Source: Amycolatopsis japonica
Lineage (GTDB): Bacteria > Actinomycetota > Actinomycetes > Mycobacteriales > Pseudonocardiaceae
Length of the DNA: 64,000 nucleotides
Assembly: GCF_000732925.1 (NCBI RefSeq)
Contig: NZ_CP008953.1
Span: forward strand, 6,014,001-6,078,000
Direction of reading: 5' to 3'
Below the pieces are notes generated by a model, which did not search any database, was not told where the DNA came from, and worked only from the letters and a program-made list of their open reading frames with translations. Shown here piece after piece: positions 1-8,281 of this stretch. The position numbers and the translations under genes are program-made. Every line of letters starts with the position of its first letter. Within the stretch, counting starts at the first letter, position 1.

Positions 1-416
1 TCGGCGCGGTCGTCCCGGCCGCCCGGTTCGCCGGACGGGAAACGGTGGACCTCGCCGAACTGCGTGATCTGTCCTACATCCCGTCGGCGTCGGAGAGCAT
101 TCCGGCCTATTCGGACGATATGGACCACACCCTGTCGAAAGCGGGTATCAAGAAACGGCTCAAGGTCGGCGGAACCGAATATTCGGGCATTTCCGAATTA
201 GTGGCGAACGGTTCGTCGTTCTCGATCACGATGCTCGATCCGGCCAGCCCGATGCATCTGTTCCTGGTCGACGGCGCGACCATCCTGCCGTTCGCCGATT
301 TCCGCCCCCAGCTGGAGACCGCCCTGGTCTGGCGCCGCGACCGCGGCGAGGAGGGCGACCTCGCCGAACTCGTGTCCGGAGTCCGCGAGATCTTCGCCGA
401 ACCGCTTTCGACCTGA
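1..416 (+). CDS. LysR-type transcriptional regulator, C-terminal part (5' end outside window)
   Basis: The open frame enters from the left edge (first full codon at base 3) and stops at 416, so only about 138 C-terminal residues are present. They look like the tail of a LysR effector-binding domain: a strand reading GAVVPAARFAGRETV, the segment SGISELVANGSSFSITM where family members have their second ligand-binding lobe, then a PQLETALVWRRDR stretch common near LysR C-termini. The helix-turn-helix would lie upstream and is not seen. The gene points towards the acyl-CoA operon starting at 528, so it may be its regulator, but this is inferred from position only. Family call is moderately sure. 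Confidence 0.6.
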   Translation, partial: GAVVPAARFAGRETVDLAELRDLSYIPSASESIPAYSDDMDHTLSKAGIKKRLKVGGTEYSGISELVANGSSFSITMLDPASPMHLFLVDGATILPFADFRPQLETALVWRRDRGEEGDLAELVSGVREIFAEPLST

Positions 417-418
417 AG

Positions 419-447
419 AATGGTATGACCACCGCGGTCATACCATT
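419..447. terminator. Perfect 12-bp inverted repeat after the LysR gene
   Basis: AATGGTATGACC (419-430) and GGTCATACCATT (436-447) are exact reverse complements around the loop ACCGC, followed by CCGCTTTTCTT. Position just after the stop codon at 416 plus the pyrimidine run fits an intrinsic terminator. The low GC of the arms and the location 81 bp upstream of the next start equally allow an operator. Confidence 0.55.
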
Positions 448-527
448 CCGCTTTTCTTGATCATTCCCTTCGCCGCAATTCGCGCCTAACTTCGGTTGTA
501 GAGCGAACAACGGCGAAGGGAAGCAAA

Positions 528-1685
528 ATGACTCACACCGCCACCGGACCACTGGACGGCGTTCGCGTGATCGACCTCTCGACGGTCGTCATGGGCCCGT
601 ACGCCGCGCAGATCCTCGGCGACCTGGGCGCCGACGTGATCAAGATCGAGTCCCCCGCCGACACCGTGCGGGTGGGCAGGTTCCGGACGACGCCGGGGAT
701 GACCGCGCTCAACCTGAACGTGAACCGCAACAAGCGCAGCGTCGCCCTCAACCTCAAGGACGAGGAGGAACGCGAGCAGGCGCTCAAGCTGATCGACACC
801 GCCGACGTGCTGATCACCAACATGCGCCCCGGCGCGCTGAGCAGGCTCGGCATGAACTACGCCGACCTCGCCGCGCGTAACCCCGGCCTGGTCTACGCCC
901 ACGCGCAGGGCTTCCGCGGCGACTCCGACCGCGCGGGTCACGCCGCCTACGACGAGACGGTGCAGGCGTCGTCCGGGCTGGTCGACGTCGCGAACCGCGC
1001 CCTGGGCAAGCCGGTCTACCTGCCGACGATCATCGGCGACAAGGTCTCCTCCCTGACCATCGCCTACACCGTGCTCGCCGCGCTGGTGCACCGCGACCGG
1101 ACGGGCGAGGGCCAGCGGGTCGAGATCCCGATGACCGACACGCTGATCGCGTTCAACCTCGTCGAGCATCTCGCCGGGCACGTCTTCGAGCCCGCGGAGG
1201 GCCCGACCGGCTTCGGCCCGTCGATGAACCCCGGCCACCAGGCGGTGCACACCAAGGACGGCATGGCCTGCGTGATCCCGTACAACCCGCAGAACTTCCG
1301 CGACTTCTTCCACGCCGCCGGGCGGCCGGAACTGGCCGAGGACCCGCGGGTCAACGGCGACACGATCGACGGCGCCGACCACGAGGCGCTGGCCGCGATG
1401 ATCGCCGAATGCGCCCCGGCGCTGACCACCGCGGAATGGACCGAGGTCTGCGCGAAGCACAGCATCCCGATGGCGCCCGTCCTCGAACTCGACCACGCGC
1501 AGGACGACGAGTACGTCCGCGACGGCCACCTGCTCGACGTCGTCGAGCACCCGAGCGAGGGCTCGATCCGCACCATCGGCATCCCGGTGAAGTTCTCCGC
1601 GACCCCCGGTTCCGTCCGGCGTCTGGCTCCCCTGCCGGGTCAGGACACCGAAGACGTCCTGCGTGAACTCACCACCACTCGCTGA
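528..1685 (+). CDS. Class III CoA-transferase (CaiB/BaiF family)
   Basis: A 385-residue protein of the formyl-CoA/carnitine CoA-transferase family, which moves CoA between carboxylic acids in the cytoplasm. It opens with GPLDGVRVIDLSTVVMGPYAAQILGDLGA, the usual family N-terminus; ADVIKIESP and RNKRSVALNLK follow in the expected order. The family nucleophile is an Asp, and YAHAQGFRGDSDRAGHAAYDETVQA matches the region carrying it. Length is normal for the family (about 380-420). The start is ATG with GAAGGGAAG just upstream. It is the first gene of a five-gene operon with spacings of 9, 1, -4 and 1 bp. The acid substrate cannot be deduced. Confidence 0.9.
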   Translation: MTHTATGPLDGVRVIDLSTVVMGPYAAQILGDLGADVIKIESPADTVRVGRFRTTPGMTALNLNVNRNKRSVALNLKDEEEREQALKLIDTADVLITNMRPGALSRLGMNYADLAARNPGLVYAHAQGFRGDSDRAGHAAYDETVQASSGLVDVANRALGKPVYLPTIIGDKVSSLTIAYTVLAALVHRDRTGEGQRVEIPMTDTLIAFNLVEHLAGHVFEPAEGPTGFGPSMNPGHQAVHTKDGMACVIPYNPQNFRDFFHAAGRPELAEDPRVNGDTIDGADHEALAAMIAECAPALTTAEWTEVCAKHSIPMAPVLELDHAQDDEYVRDGHLLDVVEHPSEGSIRTIGIPVKFSATPGSVRRLAPLPGQDTEDVLRELTTTR

Positions 1686-1694
1686 GGAAGAACC

Positions 1695-2462
1695 ATGAGC
1701 ACCAACGAAGTACGCACGGAACGGGTCGGCGGCACACTGCTGATCACGATCGACCGGCCCCAGGCGCGCAACGCGGTGAACGCCGCCGTCGCGGCAGGCC
1801 TTGCCGAAGCACTGGACCTGCTGGAATCCGATCCCACGTTGCGGGCCGGGGTCCTCACCGGCGCGGACGGCTCGTTCAGCGCCGGCATGGACCTCAAGGC
1901 TGCGCTGAAGGGCGAATCGCCCGAGATCCCCGGCCGCGGGTTCGGCGGGCTGACCGAGGCCGAACTCTCGAAGCCCCTGATCGCGGCCGTCGAAGGCTGG
2001 GCGATGGGCGGCGGGTTCGAACTGGCGCTGGGCTGCGACCTGATCGTCGCCGCCGAGGACGCGAAGTTCGGGCTCCCCGAGGTGAAACGCGGGTTGATCG
2101 CCGCCGGCGGCGGGGTGATCCGGCTGCCGAAGCGGATTCCGCATCACCTGGCGATGGAGTTCCTGCTCACCGGCGAGCCGATCGGCGCCGAACGCGCCGG
2201 AAGCCTGGGCTTGGTGAACCGGGTCGTCCCGAACGGCGAGGCCGCCGCGGTCGCCCTGCAACTGGCCGAGCGGATCGCCGCCAACGCTCCCCTGGCGCTG
2301 GCACTGGTCAAGAAGATCGTCCGCGCGGCGGACGGCGTCCCCGACGCGCAAGCGTTTGCCTCCCAGCGTTCGGAGCTTCCGGCGCTGATGAGGTCAGCCG
2401 ACGTCCGCGAAGGCATGCAGGCCTTCGCCGAGCGCCGCGCTCCACAGTGGACTGGAGAGTGA
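1695..2462 (+). CDS. Enoyl-CoA hydratase/isomerase family protein
   Basis: A 255-residue crotonase-fold protein. The oxyanion-hole segments are visible as SAGMDLKAA near residues 57-65 and GWAMGGGFELALGCDLIVAAEDAKFGLPEVKRGLIAAGGG around residues 98-140. The two-Glu arrangement of classical hydratases is plausible (GGGFE and LPEVKRG), supporting hydration of a 2-enoyl-CoA, but isomerase activity cannot be excluded. It starts 9 bp after the CoA-transferase with AGGAAGAACC as ribosome-binding site. In the operon it would supply the 3-hydroxyacyl-CoA for the dehydrogenase at 3207. Confidence 0.92.
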   Translation: MSTNEVRTERVGGTLLITIDRPQARNAVNAAVAAGLAEALDLLESDPTLRAGVLTGADGSFSAGMDLKAALKGESPEIPGRGFGGLTEAELSKPLIAAVEGWAMGGGFELALGCDLIVAAEDAKFGLPEVKRGLIAAGGGVIRLPKRIPHHLAMEFLLTGEPIGAERAGSLGLVNRVVPNGEAAAVALQLAERIAANAPLALALVKKIVRAADGVPDAQAFASQRSELPALMRSADVREGMQAFAERRAPQWTGE

Positions 2463-2463
2463 G

Positions 2464-3210
2464 ATGAAGCAGCAAGACGTTCTCCGGCATGTGACCACGC
2501 CGCTCAGCAACCCCGCGTACGCCCCGGTGGTGCCCCGGTTCACGAACCGCGAGTACCTGAACATCGTCTACCGCACCGACGCCGACGCCCTGCGCGCCGT
2601 CGTGCCGGAGCCGCTGGAGATCGACGAGCCGCTGGTGCGGTTCGAGGTGATGAAGATGGGCGACGTCAGCGGTTACGGGCCCTACACCGAGTCCGGCCAA
2701 GCGATCCCGGTGAGCTTCGAGGGCGAACGCGGCGAGTACCTGCACGCGATGTACCTCGACAACTTCCCGGCCACCGCGTCTGGCCGCGAGATCAGCGCGT
2801 ACCCGAAGACCATCGGCTCGCCGAGGCTGTTCGCCGAGAACGGCGCGCTCGTCGGGACTCTGGACTACGGCAGCCAGCGCGTCGCCACCGCGACCATGGG
2901 CTACAAGCACCACCGGCTGGACGTGGCCGAGGCGGAAGCGCAGATCACCGTGCCGACGTTCATGCTGAAGACCATCCCGGACTACGACGGTTCGCCCCGG
3001 GTGTTCGAGCTGGTCCGCACCGAGATCACCGACGTGGTGGTCAAGGAGGCCTGGACCGGGCCGGCGCGGCTGCAGCTGTTCCAGCACGTCCTGGCCCCGC
3101 TCGCCGATCTCCCGGTGCTGGAGGTCGTCTCCGCGAGCCACATCCTCACCGACCTGACGCTCGCCCCGGTCAAGCCGGTCTTCGACTACTTGAAGGGAGC
3201 ACGGTCATGA
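2464..3210 (+). CDS. adc: Acetoacetate decarboxylase
   Basis: A 248-residue protein, collinear and of the same length as the clostridial enzyme that converts acetoacetate to acetone and CO2. Signature stretches include NIVYRTDADALRAVVPEPLE, ESGQAIPVSFEG and ISAYPKTIGSP. The Schiff-base lysine falls at Lys115, the same number as in the Clostridium acetobutylicum enzyme. The next residue, Lys in that enzyme, is Thr116 here. The gene starts 1 bp after the hydratase stop and overlaps the next gene by 4 bp, so it is translationally coupled inside an acyl-CoA operon. The true substrate may be another 3-keto acid, since the superfamily is broader than acetoacetate. Confidence 0.9.
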   Translation: MKQQDVLRHVTTPLSNPAYAPVVPRFTNREYLNIVYRTDADALRAVVPEPLEIDEPLVRFEVMKMGDVSGYGPYTESGQAIPVSFEGERGEYLHAMYLDNFPATASGREISAYPKTIGSPRLFAENGALVGTLDYGSQRVATATMGYKHHRLDVAEAEAQITVPTFMLKTIPDYDGSPRVFELVRTEITDVVVKEAWTGPARLQLFQHVLAPLADLPVLEVVSASHILTDLTLAPVKPVFDYLKGARS

Positions 3211-4136
3211 CCTTTCGCACCGCCGCGGTGATCGGCGCCGGCACGATCGGCCTGTCGTGGACGGCGTTGTTCGCCGCGCACGACATGGAGGTCCAGGTCT
3301 CGGATCCGCGGCCGGATCTCGCCGACGCCGTCGCGGACGCGCTGGAGACGTTCGCCCCGCATCTCGGCCGGACCGCCGCGGAGCTCACCCCCCGCGTCCA
3401 CCTCGCCGCCGACGTCGCGGAGGCCGTCCGGAACGCGGACGTCGTGCAGGAGAACGGACCCGAGAACGTCGAGTTCAAAAAGGACCTGTTCGCGACGCTG
3501 GTCCGCGAAGCACCGTCTCACGCGCTGTTGCTCAGCTCGTCGTCCGCGATCCCTTCGACGGCGTTCGCGGCGGAGCTGGACGACGCGTCGCGAGTCCTCA
3601 TCGGACACCCGTTCAACCCGCCGCATCTGATCCCGCTGGTCGAGGTCGTACCCGGTGAGCGCACGAGTGCCGAGTCGGTCGAGCGGGCCGTGGAGTTCTA
3701 CCGGTCCGTCGGCCGCACCCCGGTGGTGGAACGCAAGGAGATCCCCGGCTTCGTCGGCAACCGGCTGCAGAACGCGCTGAGCCGCGAGGCGATCTACCTG
3801 GTGGAACAGGGTGTCGTGTCACCGTCCGAACTGGACACGGTGATGACGAACTCGCTCGGTATCCGCTGGTCGACGGTCGGGCCGTTCCTCGGCTCGCATC
3901 TGGGCGGCGGCCCCGGCGGCTACCGGCACATGGCCGAGCACATCGGCAAGTCGATGAAGAAGATGTGGGCGGGCCTCGGGCAGCCCTCGCAAGACCCCGA
4001 ACAACAGGAACGGCTCATCGAAGCCGTGGAATCCGCTTACGGCTCCTCCACGTACTCGGAACTCGCCGAGACGCGCGACCGCAAGCAGCTCGCCGTGCTG
4101 TCCGCTTTGGACGGTGCCGCCAGGGAGGAGAACTGA
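3207..4136 (+). CDS. 3-hydroxyacyl-CoA dehydrogenase family oxidoreductase
   Basis: A 309-residue NAD-dependent dehydrogenase. An N-terminal Rossmann motif GAGTIGLSW occupies residues 9-17. LIGHPFNPPHLIPLVEVVPG carries the catalytic His of the family near residue 135, and the C-terminal domain contains EIPGFVGNRLQNALSREA. A single C-terminal domain and 309 residues fit the short subgroup that includes carnitine 3-dehydrogenase and L-gulonate 3-dehydrogenase (lambda-crystallin type) as well as 3-hydroxybutyryl-CoA dehydrogenases, so the substrate is open. Its ATG overlaps the adc stop by 4 bp, arguing for co-translation. Confidence 0.85.
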   Translation: MTFRTAAVIGAGTIGLSWTALFAAHDMEVQVSDPRPDLADAVADALETFAPHLGRTAAELTPRVHLAADVAEAVRNADVVQENGPENVEFKKDLFATLVREAPSHALLLSSSSAIPSTAFAAELDDASRVLIGHPFNPPHLIPLVEVVPGERTSAESVERAVEFYRSVGRTPVVERKEIPGFVGNRLQNALSREAIYLVEQGVVSPSELDTVMTNSLGIRWSTVGPFLGSHLGGGPGGYRHMAEHIGKSMKKMWAGLGQPSQDPEQQERLIEAVESAYGSSTYSELAETRDRKQLAVLSALDGAAREEN

Positions 4137-4137
4137 A

Positions 4138-5307
4138 ATGACCGCCGACTTCTACGCCTACGAGGACCTGCTGCCCGAGGAGGAGCGCAAGCTGCTGCTC
4201 AAGACGCGCGACTTCATGCGCACCGAGGTCAAGCCGCTGGTGAACGAGTACTGGGCCAAGGGCGAGTTCCCGCACGAACTCGTCGGCAAGTTCCGCGAAC
4301 TCGGCCTCGCCGGGCTGCCCTACGAGGGCTACGGCGAACACCTCCCGGCCACCAGCCACCTGCTCAGCGGCATGATGGCGATGGAGATGACCCGCACGGA
4401 CCCGTCCGTGGCAACGTTCTTCGGTGTCCACAACGGACTCGCGATGTACAGCATCTACTCGGGCGGCGACCAGGAACAGCGTGATCGCTGGCTCCCGTCG
4501 ATGGCGGCGATGGACAAGATCGGCGCCTTCGCGATGACCGAACCGCTCGGCGGTTCCGACGTCGCGGGCGGCATGCGCACCACGGCAAGGCGTGAGGGCG
4601 ACGCCTGGATCCTCAACGGCGCCAAGAAATGGATCGGCAACGCGACCTTCGCCGACCTGGTCATCGTGTGGGCCCGCGACGAGGAGGACAACAACGTCAA
4701 GGGTTTCGTGGTCGAGAAGGACTCACCCGGATTCGTACCGGTCAAGATCGAGAACAAATTCGCCTTCCGGATCGTGGAGAACGCGGAGATCACGCTGACC
4801 GACGTCCGGGTGCCGGAGGCGAACCGGCTGCAGGGCATCGACTCCTTCCGCGACGTCGCCGAAATCCTGCGCGCGACGCGGGGCGGCGTGGCCTGGCAGG
4901 CGCTCGGCGTGATGATCGGCGCCTACGAACTCGCGCTGGACTACGCCAAGGAGCGCAAGCAGTTCGGCCGTCCGATCGCGCGGTTCCAGCTGGTGCAGGA
5001 CCTGTTGGTGAAGAGCCTCGGCAACATCACCGCGTCGTGGGGCATGCTGGTGCAATTGGCAAGGTTGCAGGACGCCGGGATCTTCAAGGACGAGCACTCG
5101 TCGCTGGCGAAGGCGTTCGTGACCTCGCGGATGCGGGAGGTCGTCGCCTGGGGCCGTGAGATCTTCGGCGGCAACGGGATCGTGCTGGACAACGACATCA
5201 TGCGGTTCTTCACCGACGCCGAGGCGATCTACTCGTTCGAAGGCACGCGGGAGATGAACACGCTGATCGTCGGGAAGGCGATCACCGGCCAGAGCGCCTT
5301 CGTCTGA
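4138..5307 (+). CDS. Acyl-CoA dehydrogenase (glutaryl-CoA dehydrogenase-like)
   Basis: A 389-residue FAD flavoprotein of the acyl-CoA dehydrogenase family. The FAD/substrate segment AFAMTEPLGGSDVAGG lies near residues 123-138 and NGAKKWIGNATFADL near 160. The C-terminal IYSFEGTREMNTLIVGKAITG puts the presumed catalytic base Glu in the same place as in glutaryl-CoA dehydrogenases. The ATG at 4138 was chosen over an in-frame start 24 bp upstream because GGGAGGAG sits just before it and it lies 1 bp after the preceding stop. Last gene of the operon, closed by the hairpin at 5315. It could act on a short branched or dicarboxylic acyl-CoA. Confidence 0.92.
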   Translation: MTADFYAYEDLLPEEERKLLLKTRDFMRTEVKPLVNEYWAKGEFPHELVGKFRELGLAGLPYEGYGEHLPATSHLLSGMMAMEMTRTDPSVATFFGVHNGLAMYSIYSGGDQEQRDRWLPSMAAMDKIGAFAMTEPLGGSDVAGGMRTTARREGDAWILNGAKKWIGNATFADLVIVWARDEEDNNVKGFVVEKDSPGFVPVKIENKFAFRIVENAEITLTDVRVPEANRLQGIDSFRDVAEILRATRGGVAWQALGVMIGAYELALDYAKERKQFGRPIARFQLVQDLLVKSLGNITASWGMLVQLARLQDAGIFKDEHSSLAKAFVTSRMREVVAWGREIFGGNGIVLDNDIMRFFTDAEAIYSFEGTREMNTLIVGKAITGQSAFV

Positions 5308-5314
5308 TCTGAAG

Positions 5315-5379
5315 GCCAAGTCCGTGAAGGCCTCCTTCCCTACCCTCAAGGTAGGCAAGGAGGCCTTCACGGACTTGGC
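5315..5379. terminator. Long bidirectional hairpin between convergent genes
   Basis: Arms 5315-5337 and 5357-5379 are exact 23-nt reverse complements (left arm begins GCCAAGTCCGTG). A C/C mismatch and a further 6-bp stem (CCTACC/GGTAGG) close on the loop CTCAA. It fills the 74 bp between the acyl-CoA dehydrogenase stop (+) and the metallopeptidase stop (-), so it can end transcription from both sides. There is no T-run. Confidence 0.8.
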
Positions 5380-5381
5380 GG

Positions 5382-6761
5382 CTAGCGGTACTTCGTGCCG
5401 CAGGTGTCCTGGGTGCCGGACGAGAAACCGTCGCGGAAGGCGGCGACTCTCGCGAAACCCGCCGGAAGCGTCCGGCCCCGGACGTCTGCCGCGATCAGGC
5501 TGTTCCGCGTCAGCATCTCGGCGATCGCCTCATCGAGGTCACCCGGCGACAACGTGAGCGCGCCGCCGTCCGTGAGGGTCGAAGCCCAGAAGCCGGTGAG
5601 ACACGCGGTGCGCTGCGCGGCCACCGGGCCGTCGAGCCGGAACCCGCCTTCCTGCTGGACAGCGAGCGTGTAGCGCGACGCGACCTCGGCGAACGCGGCG
5701 AAGTCACCGATTCCGCCCTGCCGCCCCCTGCGCGGCGGAGTCCCGATGCGGACGAGGCCGTCGAGGTCGAGGTTGATCTGGTTGGACTCCGAGCAGTACG
5801 ACGCGAGCGCGTCCTCCGCCGTCACGCCGCAGGCCGCTCCGGTGGTGAGCGTCGGCGGGGTGGCCGCGAGCCGGAAGGCCTGCCGCAGACTGGTGGTGAG
5901 ATCGGCCAGTGCCTGCCGGTCGTCGAGGCGGACGTTCGCCGCGGCCGAACCGAATCCGCCTTGTGTGCTCCGGCCTTCGATTTCCCGCACGTCGATCTTC
6001 GCGCACCGCGCGGGCCCGTCGGTGAACCCGAACTGGAACGCGGAAACCCGGTCGAACGCGTTGCCGTGCGCGCCATCGTCGTCGAAGGCGACACCCGCGG
6101 AGTCCCGGATCTGGAACAGGGCGGTGAGCACCTCGTTGAGCCCGCGGCCGGTGGAGACCTGGAACATGGGCGACCTGCCCTCGGCGACCCAGCGGAGATA
6201 GGCACCGGTGTAGCAATCGGCCTGCTGTTCCTTGACGATCGACGGCGCCGCGCCCGGCAGACCGAGCCGGAACTGGACGGCGTGGCCGATCTCGTGGGCG
6301 AGCACGGTCATCACCGCCGCCGGGCCGAGGGAATCGTTGAGCATCGGCAACAACTCCCCGCGATCCCAAGCGACGACGTCTTCCCCCGCGCAATAGAAGG
6401 CGTTCACCAGCCCGGCGGTCGAGGCGCCACAGACCTCGCGGCCGCGGCCACCCGAGTCGTAGGAGACGAGCGTGGTCAGCGGCCGGAACTCGCGCCGGAA
6501 GGTCGCGGGCAGATGCTCACGCCAATACCGCTGGACATCGGCGACGGCGTTGGCCGCGAGCCGGTCGATCTCGCCGCCGTCACCCCCGACGACCGGGAGA
6601 CCGGCGTCGAGCACGCCGGGTTTGAACCCGCTGGGGCCGTCGGTGATCTCGAGCCCCGCGACGCGGGTGGGGTCCACCGGTTGTGCCGCTCCCCCTACCG
6701 TCGCGGCACAACCGGTGAGGCAGAGGGAAAGACTCAGCAGAACCGTCCAGCGCTTCATCAC
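5382..6761 (-). CDS. Neutral zinc metallopeptidase lipoprotein (YpfJ-like)
   Basis: A 458-459-residue exported protein. The N-terminus MKRWTVLLSLSLCLTGCAA is a type II signal peptide with lipobox LTGC, so the protein should be lipid-anchored outside the membrane. The catalytic HExxH is seen in VLAHEIGHAVQFRLGL near residue 157, with EQQADCYTGAYLRW downstream supplying the likely third zinc ligand. These are hallmarks of the putative neutral zinc metallopeptidase family. The C-terminal 200 residues have no recognisable catalytic motif. GTG at 6761 and ATG at 6758 are both possible starts. Target unknown. Convergent with the acyl-CoA operon. Confidence 0.85.
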   Translation of the reverse strand: MMKRWTVLLSLSLCLTGCAATVGGAAQPVDPTRVAGLEITDGPSGFKPGVLDAGLPVVGGDGGEIDRLAANAVADVQRYWREHLPATFRREFRPLTTLVSYDSGGRGREVCGASTAGLVNAFYCAGEDVVAWDRGELLPMLNDSLGPAAVMTVLAHEIGHAVQFRLGLPGAAPSIVKEQQADCYTGAYLRWVAEGRSPMFQVSTGRGLNEVLTALFQIRDSAGVAFDDDGAHGNAFDRVSAFQFGFTDGPARCAKIDVREIEGRSTQGGFGSAAANVRLDDRQALADLTTSLRQAFRLAATPPTLTTGAACGVTAEDALASYCSESNQINLDLDGLVRIGTPPRRGRQGGIGDFAAFAEVASRYTLAVQQEGGFRLDGPVAAQRTACLTGFWASTLTDGGALTLSPGDLDEAIAEMLTRNSLIAADVRGRTLPAGFARVAAFRDGFSSGTQDTCGTKYR

Positions 6762-6917
6762 ACCATCCCCGTCTCCGTGACTTCCCCGGCTCCAGGGACA
6801 CGGACGGCGGCGCGATGCGGTTCAAAAAAATCTTGACTTGCTTCCGGGTAGTCGCCGTTCCGCGACCGAATCACCCTTCAGTGTTATTCGCGCGTTTTCG
6901 ATTGTTGCTTAAAATTA

Positions 6918-6931
6918 CGAACACGTGTTCG
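6918..6931. promoter_or_regulatory. LexA (SOS) box upstream of the DUF222/HNH gene
   Basis: CGAACACGTGTTCG is a perfect 14-bp palindrome and an exact fit to CGAAC-N4-GTTCG, the LexA operator of mycobacteria and Bacillus. It lies 22 bp before the GTG start at 6954, in an unusually AT-rich stretch, where repression of that promoter is expected. Confidence 0.8.
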
Positions 6932-6953
6932 ATTTCTTAGGTATTATGAAGGG

Positions 6954-8207
6954 GTGTCCGAGACCTTCCTCCCCGAGTTGCCGCAAGAGCTGTGGCGCGC
7001 CGGCAAGCTGGAGCTTGCCCATGGCGTGCAGCAGTCTTTGCAGCTGATTCGGATCGCGACCGCCTGTCTAGGCCGGTTCCTGGCGGAGATCGAGTCTCGG
7101 GGCGCCAAAGACTTGTACGGGCATGGCAGTACGGCGAGCTGGCTCGCCGAGATCGCCGGGTTGTCACGCGGTGAGGCCAGCGCGATCGTGAAGCGCGCCA
7201 TCGCGCTGAACCCCACCCGAGCCTTGGATGGCACGGAGGTTCCGCCGGTCGCGCCCGCTACCGCTGCGGTCGCCGCTCAGGGATTGGTCGGGGATGAGCG
7301 GATCGATCAGATCCTGGAGATCCTGAAAAACCTCCCGACCGAGATTTCGGCCGAGGATCGGGCCGGTGCGGAGCAGATCCTCGCCAACCTCGCCCCGAGT
7401 GCCGGTCCGCGGCAGCTCGCCAAGGCCGAGGCGAACCTGCAAGACTTACTGAATCCGGACGGCAACGAACCCAAAGACCCCGAACCCAAAGAACCACGCC
7501 GCGAGATCACCCTGGAACGCCGCAAAGACGGCTTCTGGAAACTCACCGGCCTCCTCGATGACGAGACCGGGGCTCGCACGGCGGCCGCACTGGAAGCACA
7601 CGCCCAGCCACGACCGGTCGACGAGTTCGGCCAGGCGGATCTGCGGATGAAGTGCGAACGCATGGGAGACGCTTGGGCCGAGCTGCTCGATCTGGCCATC
7701 GCCTGCCCGGACCAACCGGGCACCAGCGGCTACCGCACGCTCGTCCATGTCACCATCGGACTCGACGAACTGAAATCCGGCCTCGGGACCGCGTGTCTCG
7801 ACTTCGTGGGGACGATGACGGCACGGGAAGCCCGGCTCGCGGCCTGCGATTGCCTGATGGTGCCGGTCGTGATGGGTGCCTCGGGCGAGCCGCTGGACAT
7901 GGGGCGGCTGAGACGGTTCGTCACCCCCGGCCAAAGACGCGCCCTGAACATCCGCGACGGGGGCTGTGCGTTCCCCGGCTGTCATCGGAAACCCAAGAAT
8001 TGCCACGCTCATCATATTGAGCACTGGGCAGACGGCGGACCCACCGACCTCCGGAACCTCGTATTGCTCTGCGGCTTCCATCATCGGCTGATCCACCACG
8101 GCGACTGGGAAGTCCGCATGGCGGCCGACGGGTTACCGGAGTTCATCCCACCCCAATACCGGGACCCACTCCGAAAACCCCGACGCAACACGCTGCACCA
8201 CGTCTGA
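6954..8207 (+). CDS. DUF222 / HNH endonuclease-type protein (13E12 repeat family)
   Basis: A 417-residue protein with the DUF222 architecture: a helical N-terminal part (residues 1-180), an acidic, proline-rich linker near 165-180 (NEPKDPEPKEPRR), and a C-terminal HNH nuclease domain. The nuclease part shows CAFPGCHRKPKNCHAHHIEH, then DGGPTDLRNLVLLCGFHHRLIH, giving a CxxC zinc pair and the His-Asn-His series. The start is GTG with GAAGGGG immediately upstream. A LexA-type box precedes it, so it is probably induced by DNA damage, as reported for mycobacterial 13E12 genes. These genes are multicopy in many actinomycetes and their physiological role is not settled. Confidence 0.9.
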   Translation: MSETFLPELPQELWRAGKLELAHGVQQSLQLIRIATACLGRFLAEIESRGAKDLYGHGSTASWLAEIAGLSRGEASAIVKRAIALNPTRALDGTEVPPVAPATAAVAAQGLVGDERIDQILEILKNLPTEISAEDRAGAEQILANLAPSAGPRQLAKAEANLQDLLNPDGNEPKDPEPKEPRREITLERRKDGFWKLTGLLDDETGARTAAALEAHAQPRPVDEFGQADLRMKCERMGDAWAELLDLAIACPDQPGTSGYRTLVHVTIGLDELKSGLGTACLDFVGTMTAREARLAACDCLMVPVVMGASGEPLDMGRLRRFVTPGQRRALNIRDGGCAFPGCHRKPKNCHAHHIEHWADGGPTDLRNLVLLCGFHHRLIHHGDWEVRMAADGLPEFIPPQYRDPLRKPRRNTLHHV

Positions 8208-8212
8208 ACCCC

Positions 8213-8247
8213 GAGGAGCCCGCCAGCCACCAGGCGACGGGCCCCTC
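8213..8247 (+). terminator. Possible terminator after the HNH gene
   Basis: GAGGAGCCCG and CGGGCCCCTC can pair with one bulge around a 15-nt loop, shortly after the stop at 8207 and before the convergent response-regulator stop at 8282. The stem is imperfect and has no T-run. Confidence 0.4.
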
Positions 8248-8281
8248 GTCATGCCCACAGCTCGGACAAGACCGGCGAACA

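Noticed and set aside
486..2351. 621-residue antisense open frame over the CoA-transferase and hydratase genes
   Set aside because: Arginine/glycine/histidine/valine-rich composition and perfect register with the third codon positions of the real plus-strand genes show it is a GC-rich shadow. Many similar long antisense frames in the window were discarded for the same reason.
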